Shown: positions 33,053 to 42,468 of the stretch, piece by piece
Numbering within the stretch: the first letter of the stretch is position 1
Layout: every line of letters begins with the position of its first letter
Origin: Pseudomonas sp. Irchel 3A7
GTDB taxonomy: Bacteria > Pseudomonadota > Gammaproteobacteria > Pseudomonadales > Pseudomonadaceae
DNA length: 64,000 nucleotides
Direction of reading: 5' to 3'
NCBI RefSeq assembly: GCF_900187565.1
Contig: NZ_FYED01000002.1
Span: 62,001 to 126,000 of the forward strand
The notes under the pieces: model-generated
The model's database searches: none
Told to the model about the DNA's origin: nothing
Seen by the model: only the letters and a program-made list of their open reading frames with translations
Made by a program: the position numbers and the translations under genes

Positions 33053-34030
33053 ATGTGCGACCACAATAACAACACCGCCGACCGCTCTCCCGACATCAAG
33101 GCCTTGCTCGAAGGCCTGCCCACCAACTGGGGCAAATGGAGGCCTGAGGATGAAGTCGGCGCCCTGAACTACCTGCAAAGCGCGGAAATCCTGCGGGGTA
33201 TCGCCGCGGTGCGCCAGGGCAAGACCTTCACCCTGCAAGTGCAGATCGGCCACCCCAAGGGCGAACCCTTGTGGCCAGGCCGACGGCCGTCGATGCGGGT
33301 CAACGTGCTGGACAAGGGCCACTTCCTGGCCGGCAAGACGCACTTTGACGGTCATGTGGAATATGCCGACGACGTGATCTTCATGCACCTGCAAGGCTCG
33401 ACCCAATACGACGCGCTGGGCCATGTCTGGCACGACAACAAACTGTGGAACGGCTACGACGCCATGAGCACCATCGGCGGCATGGACAAGGCCAGCATCC
33501 TGCCGATTGCCGAGCGCGGCATCGTCGGCCGTGCGGTGTTGATCGACATGGCCCGCCATCGCGGCAAAGCCGTTCTCGACAAGGGCGAGACCTTCAATCA
33601 CCACGACCTGCTGGCCGCCGCCAAAGCCCAGGGCATCGAGATCCACAAGCGCGACATCCTGATCATCCGCACCGGCTGGATCGGCTCGTTCTATGAGCGC
33701 GGGCCGGATGAGTTCTACAAGGATTTCGCCGAGCCGGGCCTGACCTTCAGCCGCGAACTGGTGGAGTGGTTTCACCAGATGGAGATCCCCAACCTGGTCA
33801 CCGACACCATGGCCAACGAAGTGGCGGTCGACCCCGCTTCGGGCGTGTTGATCCCGCTGCACAACGCCTTGATGCGCAACCTCGGCGTGACCTTCACCGA
33901 AGTGGCGATGCTCGATGACCTGGCCAACGACTGCGCCGAAGACGGTCAGTGGCAGTTCCTTTACACCGCCGCGCCGCTGAAGATCGTCGGCGGCACGGGC
34001 GCACCGGTGAACCCGATCGTGATCAAGTAA
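33053..34030 (+). CDS. Cyclase-family hydrolase (kynurenine formamidase-like), cytosolic
   Basis: 325 aa from ATG 33053 with AAGGA upstream; upstream frame is REP sequence. Cyclase/Kfase-fold: WGKWRPEDEVGALNYL, then FMHLQGSTQYDALGHVWHD where the family's HxGTHxD metal motif is modified to QGSTQYDALGHVW, and TDTMANEVAVDP. The codons for the N-terminal HNNNT run form an Hfq/Crc-like AATAACAACA motif at 33062-33074. Probably metal-dependent hydrolysis of an amide or lactone. The last eight bases overlap the convergent LysR. Confidence 0.85.
   Translation: MCDHNNNTADRSPDIKALLEGLPTNWGKWRPEDEVGALNYLQSAEILRGIAAVRQGKTFTLQVQIGHPKGEPLWPGRRPSMRVNVLDKGHFLAGKTHFDGHVEYADDVIFMHLQGSTQYDALGHVWHDNKLWNGYDAMSTIGGMDKASILPIAERGIVGRAVLIDMARHRGKAVLDKGETFNHHDLLAAAKAQGIEIHKRDILIIRTGWIGSFYERGPDEFYKDFAEPGLTFSRELVEWFHQMEIPNLVTDTMANEVAVDPASGVLIPLHNALMRNLGVTFTEVAMLDDLANDCAEDGQWQFLYTAAPLKIVGGTGAPVNPIVIK
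33062..33074 (+). promoter_or_regulatory. Hfq/Crc-like motif inside first codons
   Basis: CACAATAACAACA encodes HNNN at codons 4-7 of the cyclase gene; an intragenic position is possible for this type of site. Confidence 0.35.
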
Positions 34031-34952
34031 CCATCAACCGTTGCAGTTCGTCGATCAGCAGGGTCGCCGCCGGAGGCAAGTCGGTACCGGCCCGGCTGAT
34101 CGCGCCGTAGGGCTCGACCAGCGCGCGCATCGATAAGGGCAGTGTCACCAGCAAATCGAACTGCGCACAGAAGCCCGCGACTTCCGCCGGGATCACCGCC
34201 AGCAAAGTCGGGTCCTGCTGCACCAGCAAAATGGTGGCGAAAATCGACGAGGTCTCCAGCGGATAACGCGGAATATCCAGCCCCGCCTCCTCCAGTTCGC
34301 GCTCCAGGGCCTGGCGCATCGGCATGTCCTTGGGGTAGACCACCCAGCGGTAATCGCTCAATTGCGCCAACTGCAACGAGGTGGCACCGGCCAGTGGATG
34401 GTCCTTGCTGGCCACCACCGCCAAAGGTTCCTCGCTCAACTCGATGCAGGCATAAGCGTCCGAACGCTGGCCGACACTGGTGCGACAAATGGCCAGGTCC
34501 AGCCGTCCCTGATCCAGCAGCCCAAGCAGGTTGGCGCTGGTGTTTTCCACCACTTCGATGGCCAGTTGCGGTTGCTTGAGGCGCAGTTCGGTCAAGGCCC
34601 GGGTGAGCAACGGCACCGCGCCCATGATCACCCCCACCGACAGTCGACCGCCCTGCCCGCGCAGGATGCTCAGCATGTCCTCGCGCAGGTGTTCGACGTC
34701 GCTGTAGATCAGCCGCGCGTAACGGATCATGCAACGCCCCATTTCGTTGGCCACCAAGCCCTGGGGCTGACGCTCGAACAACGGCATGCCGAGCAGCGAC
34801 TCGACTTCATGCAGCGCCTTGGTGGCGCCGGACTGGGAAATGGAAATCTGTTCGGCCGCCTTGTGCAGCGAGCCGCGTTCATCCAGCGCAATCAGCAGGC
34901 GCAGTTGTTTGAGGCGCAGGCGTGCGGCGATGCTGGCGAGGGAGGGAATCAT
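34023..34952 (-). CDS. LysR-family regulator
   Basis: 309 aa. HTH: LRLKQLRLLIALDERGSLHKAAEQISISQSGATKALHEVESLLG (helix-turn-helix within residues 12-56). CbbR/GbpR-like effector domain. Lies between two cyclase-family genes, the first convergent, the second (36063) reading in the same direction and further upstream. Candidate regulator of the 30-36 kb cyclase/alcohol dehydrogenase genes. Confidence 0.88.
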   Translation of the reverse strand: MIPSLASIAARLRLKQLRLLIALDERGSLHKAAEQISISQSGATKALHEVESLLGMPLFERQPQGLVANEMGRCMIRYARLIYSDVEHLREDMLSILRGQGGRLSVGVIMGAVPLLTRALTELRLKQPQLAIEVVENTSANLLGLLDQGRLDLAICRTSVGQRSDAYACIELSEEPLAVVASKDHPLAGATSLQLAQLSDYRWVVYPKDMPMRQALERELEEAGLDIPRYPLETSSIFATILLVQQDPTLLAVIPAEVAGFCAQFDLLVTLPLSMRALVEPYGAISRAGTDLPPAATLLIDELQRLMVT

Positions 34953-34999
34953 AGGCAGGTGTGCTCGCTTCTAAGACGTCAATGAACCTGTACCTGTAC

Positions 35000-35115
35000 T
35001 TGTAGGAGCGAGCTTGCTTGCGAAAAACCCAATAACGCCCAGGGGTGTCAGGCCGCCAGCATTATCGTTAGCGACCATCGTCGGAACGCCGCCCGGAGCC
35101 AGCTCGCTCCTACAG
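35000..35115. repeat. REP pair, TTGTAGGAGCGAGCTTGCTTGCG class
   Basis: Imperfect inverted pair (arms AGGAGCGAGCTTGC and CCAGCTCGCTCCTACA). Confidence 0.75.
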
Positions 35116-35124
35116 TCAACGGTA

Positions 35125-36063
35125 TCAGCGAATCGCCACCGGGTTGATGTTGACCTGGGTCGAGCCTTTGTACAGCGGCTGCCCGAGCACGAACATGAAA
35201 GTCCAGGCCTTGTCCCGCACCAGCGCGCGGCTATCGATCAGCTCAAGATTGTAGATGCCGTTCTTGGCCAGCATGAACTGGTTGACCGGGAACTCCTGGC
35301 CGTCGGTGCCGGGGTAGATTTCAGAGGCCCAGGTGTCGCCACCGAACGCGACGATCTGCTTGTCCGCCAACCATTTGGCCGCCGCCATGCCAATGCCCGG
35401 TTCCACCGCGAGGAACTTCTCGTTGTCCTTGCCCAGCAGTTCCAGCCAACCGGTGTTGAACAGCACCACGTCACCTTTCTCGATGGTAATGCCTTGCAGG
35501 TCCAGCGCCTTCTGGATGTCGGCGACCGTGAACTCGGTTTTCTCCGGCACGATGGCGCTGCCATACACCGCGGTCATGTCCAGCACCACACCACGGGTGA
35601 CAATCGGCGGGACTTTTTCGATGCCGAGTTTCTGCACCCCTTCCACGGTGACGAAGTCCGCCGCGCGGTTGCCGTTGTAATAGACATTATCGATGCCGAT
35701 GTGGCCGATACCGTTGAGCTGGGTGCCGACACCGGTCCAGCCCACCACCAGCTCATCGTTGAAGGTGAATTTGTTCGGCCCCATGGTGGTGCCGCCCGCT
35801 TCGCCGGGCTGGACGTTGGTCAGGTGGAAGCTGCGATGACGGAAGGCCGGCAGATTCTTGTCGATGGGCACCGCCAGCGGGTAGGTCTTGCCGGTCTTGA
35901 TCAGTTTGGCGGCGTTGAGCACCGAATCGGCATTGAGCAGGTTCAACGCACCGATTTCATCCTGGGCACCGTATTTCGACGGGTACCATTTTTCGCCATC
36001 GGCGGCGTGGGCGGCGTTGAGGGAGAACAACAGGGCAAAAGGCAGTACCAAGCGATTGAGCAT
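35125..36063 (-). CDS. Cyclase-family hydrolase, exported
   Basis: 312 aa from ATG 36063. Residues 1-20 form a signal peptide ending AAHA, then ADGEKWYPSKYG. Same fold and motif order as the cytosolic paralogue at 33053: DEIGALNLLNADSVL, GIGHIGIDNVYYNG where the paralogue has DALGHVW, and GGDTWASEIYP. The conserved second Asp/His context differs, so activity may differ. Probable periplasmic first step for a substrate whose product is used inside. Confidence 0.8.
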   Translation of the reverse strand: MLNRLVLPFALLFSLNAAHAADGEKWYPSKYGAQDEIGALNLLNADSVLNAAKLIKTGKTYPLAVPIDKNLPAFRHRSFHLTNVQPGEAGGTTMGPNKFTFNDELVVGWTGVGTQLNGIGHIGIDNVYYNGNRAADFVTVEGVQKLGIEKVPPIVTRGVVLDMTAVYGSAIVPEKTEFTVADIQKALDLQGITIEKGDVVLFNTGWLELLGKDNEKFLAVEPGIGMAAAKWLADKQIVAFGGDTWASEIYPGTDGQEFPVNQFMLAKNGIYNLELIDSRALVRDKAWTFMFVLGQPLYKGSTQVNINPVAIR

Positions 36064-36170
36064 GTGGGGGTCCTTGTCTGGTTTGAGTGAACCCAAGGTA
36101 CCCAGCCCTTTTGTGCGGAAACAGACAGGGATCGACAATACAATTGTTCTCAATATTCACGAGTTCCCGA

Positions 36171-36263
36171 CCTGTGGGAGCGAGCCTGCTCGCGAAGAGG
36201 CAGGCACATCCAACATCACTGTTGCCTGACACACCGCCATCGCGAGCAGGCTCGCTCCCACAG
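36171..36263. repeat. REP pair (BIME)
   Basis: Inverted pair of the CCTGTGGGAGCGAGCC class between two minus-strand genes. Confidence 0.92.
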
Positions 36264-36281
36264 GATGACCCACCCATCCGT

Positions 36282-37484
36282 TTAGAAAGATGCCAGAGGG
36301 TCACCGGCCGCCAGGGCGTCGGCGCGGTTCGCCGCTGGCGGATAGATCCACTGGGTATTGATCATGCGCTTGCGTTCCTTGCCTTCGTCATGGGTCAACA
36401 CCACCTGACGGTCCCAGCCCTCGGTGTACACCGCCCCCCACTCGCCCAGGTCCAGGCAGGTGGCGTAGAAGGGTTGACGGTATGGCAGGGTCGGCACGCC
36501 CAGCAGGTCGGCGGCCACGTTGTACCCGCCAAAGCGCCCCATGATGATCGCGTGCTGGCAGGACATCAGCGCGTAATGCCCTTGATCATCGGTCAACGCC
36601 CTGGCCACGTCGCCGGCGGCAAACACATGGTCGGTGCCGATCACGCGCAAGTCGTCGGTCACTTCGGCGCGTCCCAGGCGGTCCAGTTGCGATGACACTT
36701 GCGAGGTCAGGCCACTGGCCACCAGCCCACCGGTCCAGATCACGGTCAGTGCATCGATGCGCTGACCGTTGGCGGTCTGCACGCCATCGGCATCAATGGC
36801 AACCACCCCGGAACCGACCTGAAACTCGATGCCCATCTGTTCCAGCGCTTCGATGATCAACGGTCGTGGATTCGCCCCCAGATCCGGTCCGATGTCATCG
36901 GCGCGCTCGACCACGACGACCCTGAACGGGACATTTGGCCCGAGGATCTTGCGCAGTTTTTCCGGCAGTTCGGTGGCCACTTCCAGCCCGGTGAAACCGC
37001 CACCCACCACCACGACCGTATTGCGCTCCGGCGAATCCGGCAGCTGGCGCAACCCGACCAGGTGTTCCTCCAGTTCCACTGCATCGGCCAGTTGATCCGT
37101 GGCGAAAGCGTATTCGGCCAACCCTGGCACCGGCGGGCGGTTAAGTATGCTGCCACTGGTCAGCAACAGGCGGTCATAGTCCAGCTTGATGTCGCGACCG
37201 TCAGCGCTCCGGGCACGTACCTGACGGGCGGATGTGTCGATGCGTTCAACTTCGGCACCGACGAACTTGACGCCCACCGCTTCCAGCACAGGCGACAAGG
37301 GCGCGGTCATTTCATGGGGTGAGGGTTCATACAGGCGCGGGCGAATGACCAGTTCCGGTCGCGGGGACACCAGGATCACGTCGACATCGGCGTCCTTGCC
37401 ATGGATGTCGAGTACGCGCGCCGCGCCGAGGGCGCTCCAGACGCCGGCAAAACCGGCGCCCACTATCACTATGTTCTTGGCCAT
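36282..37484 (-). CDS. FAD-dependent oxidoreductase, NDH-2/Ndh-like
   Basis: 400 aa. FAD site NIVIVGAGFAGVWSALGAAR at the N-terminus, NAD site VVVVGGGFTGLEVATELPEKL near 170, and VFAAGDVAR. Domain order is that of type II NADH dehydrogenase-like flavoproteins. No C-terminal amphipathic helix is obvious, so membrane binding is uncertain. Divergent from the GlxA-type regulator at 37675; a Fur-box-like half site lies between. Confidence 0.85.
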   Translation of the reverse strand: MAKNIVIVGAGFAGVWSALGAARVLDIHGKDADVDVILVSPRPELVIRPRLYEPSPHEMTAPLSPVLEAVGVKFVGAEVERIDTSARQVRARSADGRDIKLDYDRLLLTSGSILNRPPVPGLAEYAFATDQLADAVELEEHLVGLRQLPDSPERNTVVVVGGGFTGLEVATELPEKLRKILGPNVPFRVVVVERADDIGPDLGANPRPLIIEALEQMGIEFQVGSGVVAIDADGVQTANGQRIDALTVIWTGGLVASGLTSQVSSQLDRLGRAEVTDDLRVIGTDHVFAAGDVARALTDDQGHYALMSCQHAIIMGRFGGYNVAADLLGVPTLPYRQPFYATCLDLGEWGAVYTEGWDRQVVLTHDEGKERKRMINTQWIYPPAANRADALAAGDPLASF

Positions 37485-37635
37485 GATCTCTACCTTCGTT
37501 CAAGTTTTCGAGGCAGACAGCGAACAAATATCCTACAACCAGGCACCGCTGACAGGGCTAGACTTCGTCGGACCAACTGACATAAAACCCTGAAATCCTG
37601 ACAGCCGATCAACAGCCATCACGTTTATACCGTTT

Positions 37636-37653
37636 GCGAATTATCATTATTCC
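37636..37653. promoter_or_regulatory. Fur-box-like half site
   Basis: Minus strand contains ATAATGATAAT, matching 11 of 19 positions of the Fur box core; 22 bases before the GlxA-type gene. Weak. Confidence 0.3.
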
Positions 37654-37674
37654 AACTCGCTCAAACAGAAGCTT

Positions 37675-38694
37675 ATGAACGCAATCCCCAGCCCCTTCGA
37701 ATCACCCGCCATTCCCGTTGGACAGCCGCGCCTGATCGTATTCCTCGCCTACCCGGATATGGGCCTGCTGGACCTGACCGGGGCGCAGACTGTGTTCTGG
37801 GCAGCTTCCCGGTACATGAACAGTCGCGGCTTGCCCGGCTACACGCTGCACACGGCCAGCCTTGCCGGCGGCTTGATGGCAACCGCGGAAGGCCTGGCGG
37901 TGAACACGGTGCCGCTGAGCGACTTCGCCGAAGATTCCATCGACACGCTGATCGCTCCCGGCGCACCGAATATTCTCCACGCCATGCATAAATCGCTGGA
38001 CCTTGTCGCATGGCTGGCCGGGGCATCAGGCAAAGCCAAGCGCACCGCGTCGGTGTGCAGCGGCACGTTCCTGCTGGCCGAGGCCGGATTGCTCGAGGGG
38101 CGACGCGCCGCCACTCACTGGGCGATGTGCGAGATGCTGAAGGAGCGCTACCCCTCGATCGAAGTCGACAACGATGCGATCTTCGTCAAACAGGGGCCGG
38201 TCTGGACATCCGCCGGCGTCAGCGCCGGTATCGACCTGGCGCTGGCGCTGGTCGAAGAAGATTGCGGGCGTGAAGTGGCGTTGCAAGTGGCCCGGGAAAT
38301 GGTGGTTTTCCTCAAGCGCCCCGGCGGCCAGGCCCAGTACAGTCAACTGCTGCAATCGCAAACCAGCGAGGGCGCCACTTTCGACGACCTGCACCTGTGG
38401 ATCACGCAAAACCTGGCCGGGGAAAACCTCACGGTCGAGGCCCTGGCCCAACAAGTTCAAATGAGCCCGCGTAACTTCGCCCGGGTCTACAAGCTCAAGA
38501 CCGGCCGCACCCCGGCCAAGGCCGTGGAAGTACTGCGGGTCGAAGCCGCCCGGCGCTTGCTGGAAGATTCGGAGCGCAACATCGATCAAATCTCCCGGCA
38601 GTGCGGCTTTGGCGATGAAGAGCGCATGCGCCTGACGTTCCAGCGCAATCTGGGGGTTTCGCCACGGGAATATCGCAACCGGTTTTCGCGGTGA
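37675..38694 (+). CDS. GlxA-type AraC regulator with DJ-1/PfpI domain
   Basis: 339 aa. N-terminal class I amidotransferase-like domain (residues about 15-205; TASVCSGTFLLAEAGLL carries the nucleophile-elbow Cys position) and C-terminal AraC HTH pair (LTVEALAQQVQMSPRNFARVYK, ISRQCGFGDEERM). Typical of GlxA family regulators. Paralogue of the gene at 41410. Divergent from the flavoprotein at 36282 and possibly its regulator. Confidence 0.9.
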   Translation: MNAIPSPFESPAIPVGQPRLIVFLAYPDMGLLDLTGAQTVFWAASRYMNSRGLPGYTLHTASLAGGLMATAEGLAVNTVPLSDFAEDSIDTLIAPGAPNILHAMHKSLDLVAWLAGASGKAKRTASVCSGTFLLAEAGLLEGRRAATHWAMCEMLKERYPSIEVDNDAIFVKQGPVWTSAGVSAGIDLALALVEEDCGREVALQVAREMVVFLKRPGGQAQYSQLLQSQTSEGATFDDLHLWITQNLAGENLTVEALAQQVQMSPRNFARVYKLKTGRTPAKAVEVLRVEAARRLLEDSERNIDQISRQCGFGDEERMRLTFQRNLGVSPREYRNRFSR

Positions 38695-38720
38695 ATCGGC
38701 TGAAGAACAACCCGATTCAA

Positions 38721-38812
38721 TTGTGGGAGCGAGCCTGCTCGCGAAGGGGTCGTGTCAGTCGACATCGATAGCGAATGTCAGTCCGCTTTCGCGAGCAGGC
38801 TCGCTCCCACAA
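38721..38812. repeat. REP pair (BIME)
   Basis: Inverted pair; 92 bases, of the GTGGGAGCGAGCC class. Confidence 0.92.
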
Positions 38813-38907
38813 GGCACGACGAATCCGCACGGAACTCTCGAGGGCCGCCACGCATCCTAAAATATGAGGCACTTCCTTTTTGCAGCACGCTTTCAGAGGA
38901 CACCATC

Positions 38908-39228
38908 ATGCGCCGTCTGATTATCGTTTCTTCCCTGCTGTTGTGTTTACCTGTCGGTTCCGCGATGGCCGATGTGGATGCGGGCGACGTCGCCACCTCG
39001 GCCGGCGTATCCGCTTCGCTGTACTCGACCTTCAAGGATGACAAACTGATGATTCCCGCCCGGGACGACGCCTCCAGCTTCGTGGCCAGTGGCGGTACGA
39101 TTCGCGGCGTGTATCTGGAATCGGTACTCAATCAGCTCCGGCAGAATCATCCAGACCTCAATAACGCAAGCGACGAAGACCTGGCCCGCGCCATCCTCGT
39201 CCAGGATGGTGTTCGCGCAGGTCAATAG
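38908..39228 (+). CDS. DUF2388-family secreted protein
   Basis: 106 aa. Signal peptide MRRLIIVSSLLLCLPVGSAMA (first 21 residues), mature from about D22. The body ASLYSTFKDDKLMIPARDDASSFVASGGTIRG matches the DUF2388 pattern found widely in Pseudomonas. Function unknown; periplasmic. Start chosen at the ATG before the signal peptide; upstream frame reads into REP DNA. Confidence 0.82.
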   Translation: MRRLIIVSSLLLCLPVGSAMADVDAGDVATSAGVSASLYSTFKDDKLMIPARDDASSFVASGGTIRGVYLESVLNQLRQNHPDLNNASDEDLARAILVQDGVRAGQ

Positions 39229-39258
39229 TGCTATTCACTAAAGCACGGGCAAACACAT

Positions 39259-39362
39259 TTGTGGTGAGGGGATTTATCCCCGTTGGGTCGCGAAGCGACC
39301 CCTGTGTCCTTTCAGACAGACTCAAGTGTCCGGACTTGCGGGGATAAATCCCCTCGCCACAG
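39259..39362. repeat. REP pair, GTGAGGGGATTTATCCCC class
   Basis: Arms GAGGGGATTTATCCCCG and complement; inner GGGTCGCGAAGCGACCC hairpin. Confidence 0.85.
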
Positions 39363-39381
39363 ATTTTTGCTCGCTTACGAT

Positions 39382-40290
39382 TTACCGAGCCCAGCCGGCC
39401 ACCAGTTGCGCGCTGATGCTGACGCCGCCACATACCACAATCACCACGTCGTGAGCTTCGGCGATCGCCGGGTGGTCCAGGTAGGCGATGGCCAGCGAAA
39501 CTCCGCAGGCGGGCTCGACCAGCTGGCGCAAATCACTGGCGTAACGCACCACCCCCATGATCGCCTCTTCATCGCTGAGTACCACGCATTCGTGGGCAAA
39601 ATCGACGATGTGCTGCACAGGCCATGCGGCCACCAACGTTGCGCCGAGCGACCTGGCGACCGTATCGATCCGGGGAAATTTGACCGGGTGTCCGGCACTG
39701 ACAGCGGCGGCGAAAGACGCTGCCCCCTCGGTTTCACAAGCGATGATCCGGCAATCCATGCGCTGGTGGCGGATCAGGCCGGTGAGTATTCCCGCCAGCA
39801 ATCCACCGCCCCCCACCGAGGTCACCAGCGCATCGACCTGCGGACAATCCTCGAGAATTTCATCGATCATCGTGCTGTGTCCTTCCCACAGCACCGGGTG
39901 ATCGAAGGCCGGCACGAATTCGGTGTCCGCGCCTTTTGCCAGCTCCTTGGCCCGCAGATTGGCCTCGTCCCAGACCTTGCCATGGACAAGCACCTCGGCA
40001 CCGGTTTTCTTGATCCTGGCGCGGGTGGATTCAGGGGTCGTGTGCGGCACCACGATGCAGGCTTTCATGCCCAGGCGGGCAGCCGCCACGGCGGTGGCAA
40101 ACCCGGCATTACCGCCAGAAGGGCAGATCACCTTGCGCTTGCCCTGCGCAGCCGCCTGGCTGCACAAAAGGCCAATGCCGCGCAGTTTGAAGGAGCCGCT
40201 GGGTTGCAGGTTTTCCAGTTTGAGCCAGATTCGGCGGGACGGCGTCGACAGGTCTGGATGCAGGATCAAGGGCGTTCTGATGTGAAGCAT
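39382..40290 (-). CDS. PLP-dependent serine/threonine dehydratase-like enzyme
   Basis: 302 aa from ATG 40290, with CAGGAG eight bases upstream. Fold type II: lysine that binds PLP in QPSGSFKLRGIG, phosphate loop CPSGGNAGFATA and VGGGGLLAG. Like L-serine/threonine dehydratases of the SDS type, deaminating a hydroxy amino acid to a keto acid. Single-domain, no ACT domain. Standalone unit on the minus strand. Confidence 0.88.
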   Translation of the reverse strand: MLHIRTPLILHPDLSTPSRRIWLKLENLQPSGSFKLRGIGLLCSQAAAQGKRKVICPSGGNAGFATAVAAARLGMKACIVVPHTTPESTRARIKKTGAEVLVHGKVWDEANLRAKELAKGADTEFVPAFDHPVLWEGHSTMIDEILEDCPQVDALVTSVGGGGLLAGILTGLIRHQRMDCRIIACETEGAASFAAAVSAGHPVKFPRIDTVARSLGATLVAAWPVQHIVDFAHECVVLSDEEAIMGVVRYASDLRQLVEPACGVSLAIAYLDHPAIAEAHDVVIVVCGGVSISAQLVAGWAR

Positions 40291-40400
40291 TTTCGGCTCC
40301 TGTTGCACGCCACAGCCCCGTCGGGTTTTCCGAGGGGCAGCGGTGAACGGTCCTTGTTCAAGCTTAGTTCACCCAGTCCCGGCACTGACACTTCTATGGC

Positions 40401-40472
40401 CCCTTTCGCGAGCAGGCTCGCTCCCACAGGATGGGCGCTGATCCTTGTGGGAGCGAGCCTGCTCGCGAAGGC
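40401..40472. repeat. REP pair (BIME)
   Basis: Short-spaced inverted pair, TTTCGCGAGCAGGCTCG facing its complement. Confidence 0.9.
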
Positions 40473-40493
40473 GTCCTCATAGACACAATGGAT

Positions 40494-41285
40494 TCAACGA
40501 TAACGCGCAGCCGCCGTGGAGTTGCCGAACAACCCGGACAGCACCTGGCGTTGTGCCTCGTATTGATCCCACTGCGTACCATCATGCAGGCCCGGAATGG
40601 TCACCACCTCGCCACTGGCCAAGCCCACCAGCGCGGCGTCGACCATATCGTCGGCAGACATCACGATTTCCTGCGGCAGGTTTTCCACCGGATTACCGGC
40701 CTCGCTCCAGAAATCAGTGGCGGTGGCGCCCGGCAGCACGGCCTGGATGCGCACGCCTTTATCGGCCAGTTCGTGGTGCATCGACTGGCTCAAGGCCAGA
40801 ACGAATGCCTTGGTCCCGCCGTACACGCCGTTGAGGATTTCCGGGGCGATGGCGACAATCGAGGCAATGTTGATCACAGTCCCGCTGCCACGGGCGACGA
40901 AACCCGGTGCCACGGCGTAGGCCAGGCGCGTCAGCGCGGTGATGTTGAGGGTGATCATGTCTTCCATGTCATCGACAGGGCTGCCCAGCAGCGGCATGAC
41001 CGCGCCAACCCCGGCGTTGTTGACCAGCAGGGTGATGCTGGCATCGCTGCGCAGGATCTGTTCGACCCGCAGCAAATCAGTTTTGTCTTTCAAGTCGGCG
41101 ACAACCACTTCCACGTTGCGTCCGGTTTCGTCGCTCAAGCGGTTGGCCAGGGCATTGAGTTTCGCCTGGCTGCGCGCCACCAGAATCAGGTCGTAGCCCT
41201 GGCGGGCGAGTCGATCGGCATACACCGCGCCGATGCCTGACGAGGCGCCAGTGATCAGTGCAGTACCTTGGGTTGAGAGAGCCAT
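40494..41285 (-). CDS. SDR-family oxidoreductase
   Basis: 263 aa from the ATG at 41285 with GAAGGA; a TTG at 41291 is less likely. TGASSGIGAVYADRLA, NNAGVG, catalytic Y-x3-K in YGGTKAF, PGATATDFW. Divergent from the GlxA-type regulator at 41410, across 124 bases, so probably under its control. Substrate unknown. Confidence 0.9.
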   Translation of the reverse strand: MALSTQGTALITGASSGIGAVYADRLARQGYDLILVARSQAKLNALANRLSDETGRNVEVVVADLKDKTDLLRVEQILRSDASITLLVNNAGVGAVMPLLGSPVDDMEDMITLNITALTRLAYAVAPGFVARGSGTVINIASIVAIAPEILNGVYGGTKAFVLALSQSMHHELADKGVRIQAVLPGATATDFWSEAGNPVENLPQEIVMSADDMVDAALVGLASGEVVTIPGLHDGTQWDQYEAQRQVLSGLFGNSTAAARYR

Positions 41286-41409
41286 GTTCAATGTCCTTCA
41301 CGGTGAGGCGAAATGTTCGCCGGGTGTGAACTGTTATAAATAAGCTCGTGCGTGTCGCAAATGACGTTTAAAGTACGCTTTTCGGACATGACCGTTTGAG
41401 GGCATCGCG

Positions 41410-42360
41410 ATGATCAGCGTGGCGTTTGTGGTTTTCGAGGGCTTCCAGTCCATGGCGCTGGCGGCCATGCCGGTGTTCGAATACGCCAATTTCAGCGCTG
41501 GCGAAGCTCTGTATGACGTGCGCGTGCTGTCCGAGGAGGGTCGCACCCTGCGCGCCTCCGGCGGGTTGACGGTCGGCACCGAAGCATTCGATGAGCGGCT
41601 GATCGATACGGTGATCGTGGTCGGCGGCGATGCGATCCTCGAACAGGCGCCCGAAGCGGTACTCGATTACCTGCGCGCCAGCACCCAGACCGCACGGCGC
41701 ACGGCATCGATCTGTTCCGGCGCCTTCGTCATGGCCCAGGCCGGTTTGCTCGACGGTCGGCGCGCCACCACGCACTGGGCCTATGCGCGGCAACTGCAGG
41801 AACGTTTTCCGTCGATCAAGGTGGAAGCCGATCGTATCTACGTGATCGACGGTTCGATCTGGACGTCCGCCGGGATGACCGCCGGCATCGACCTGGCGCT
41901 GGCCATGGTGGAAAAAGACCACGGCGCCGAACTGGCCCGCTCGGTGGCGCAGAAACTGGTGATGTACCACCGCCGTGCCGGTGGCCAGTCGCAACACTCG
42001 GCGCTGCTGGAACTGGCGCCGAAATCCGACCGCATTCAGACTGTGCTCGGCTATGCCCGGGAACACCTGGCCCAGACACTGTCGGTGGAGCAACTGGCTG
42101 ACGTGGCGCGCCTCAGCCCGCGCCAGTTCAGCCGTGCCTTCCGCGCCGAAACCGGGCAATCGCCGGCCAAGGCCATCGAAAACCTGCGTCTGGAGTCTGC
42201 GCGACAGATGCTGGAACGCGGGCGCCTGACCCTCGACCAGATCGCCCTGGAAACCGGCTTCAGCGACCGCCGCCGCATGCGCGAAGCCTTCCTGCGGGCA
42301 TTCGGGCAACCGCCGCAGGTGATTCGGCGTAATGCCCGCTCGATCCCGGGGATTGACTGA
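41410..42360 (+). CDS. GlxA-type AraC regulator with DJ-1/PfpI domain
   Basis: 316 aa. DJ-1/PfpI-like domain (residues about 1-185; TASICSGAFVMAQAGLL) and AraC HTH pair (LSVEQLADVARLSPRQFSRAFR, IALETGFSDRRRM). Close paralogue of 37675. Divergent from the SDR; probably activates it. Confidence 0.9.
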   Translation: MISVAFVVFEGFQSMALAAMPVFEYANFSAGEALYDVRVLSEEGRTLRASGGLTVGTEAFDERLIDTVIVVGGDAILEQAPEAVLDYLRASTQTARRTASICSGAFVMAQAGLLDGRRATTHWAYARQLQERFPSIKVEADRIYVIDGSIWTSAGMTAGIDLALAMVEKDHGAELARSVAQKLVMYHRRAGGQSQHSALLELAPKSDRIQTVLGYAREHLAQTLSVEQLADVARLSPRQFSRAFRAETGQSPAKAIENLRLESARQMLERGRLTLDQIALETGFSDRRRMREAFLRAFGQPPQVIRRNARSIPGID

Positions 42361-42373
42361 AACATGCATAACC

Positions 42374-42467
42374 ACTGTGGGAGCGAGCCTGCTCGCGAAG
42401 GCGGCGTGACAGCCAACAGTGATGTTGAATGTGATGCCCTCTTCGCGAGCAGGCTCGCTCCCACAGT
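42374..42467. repeat. REP pair (BIME)
   Basis: Inverted pair between convergent AraC-type and HAD genes. Confidence 0.92.
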
Positions 42468-42468
42468 A

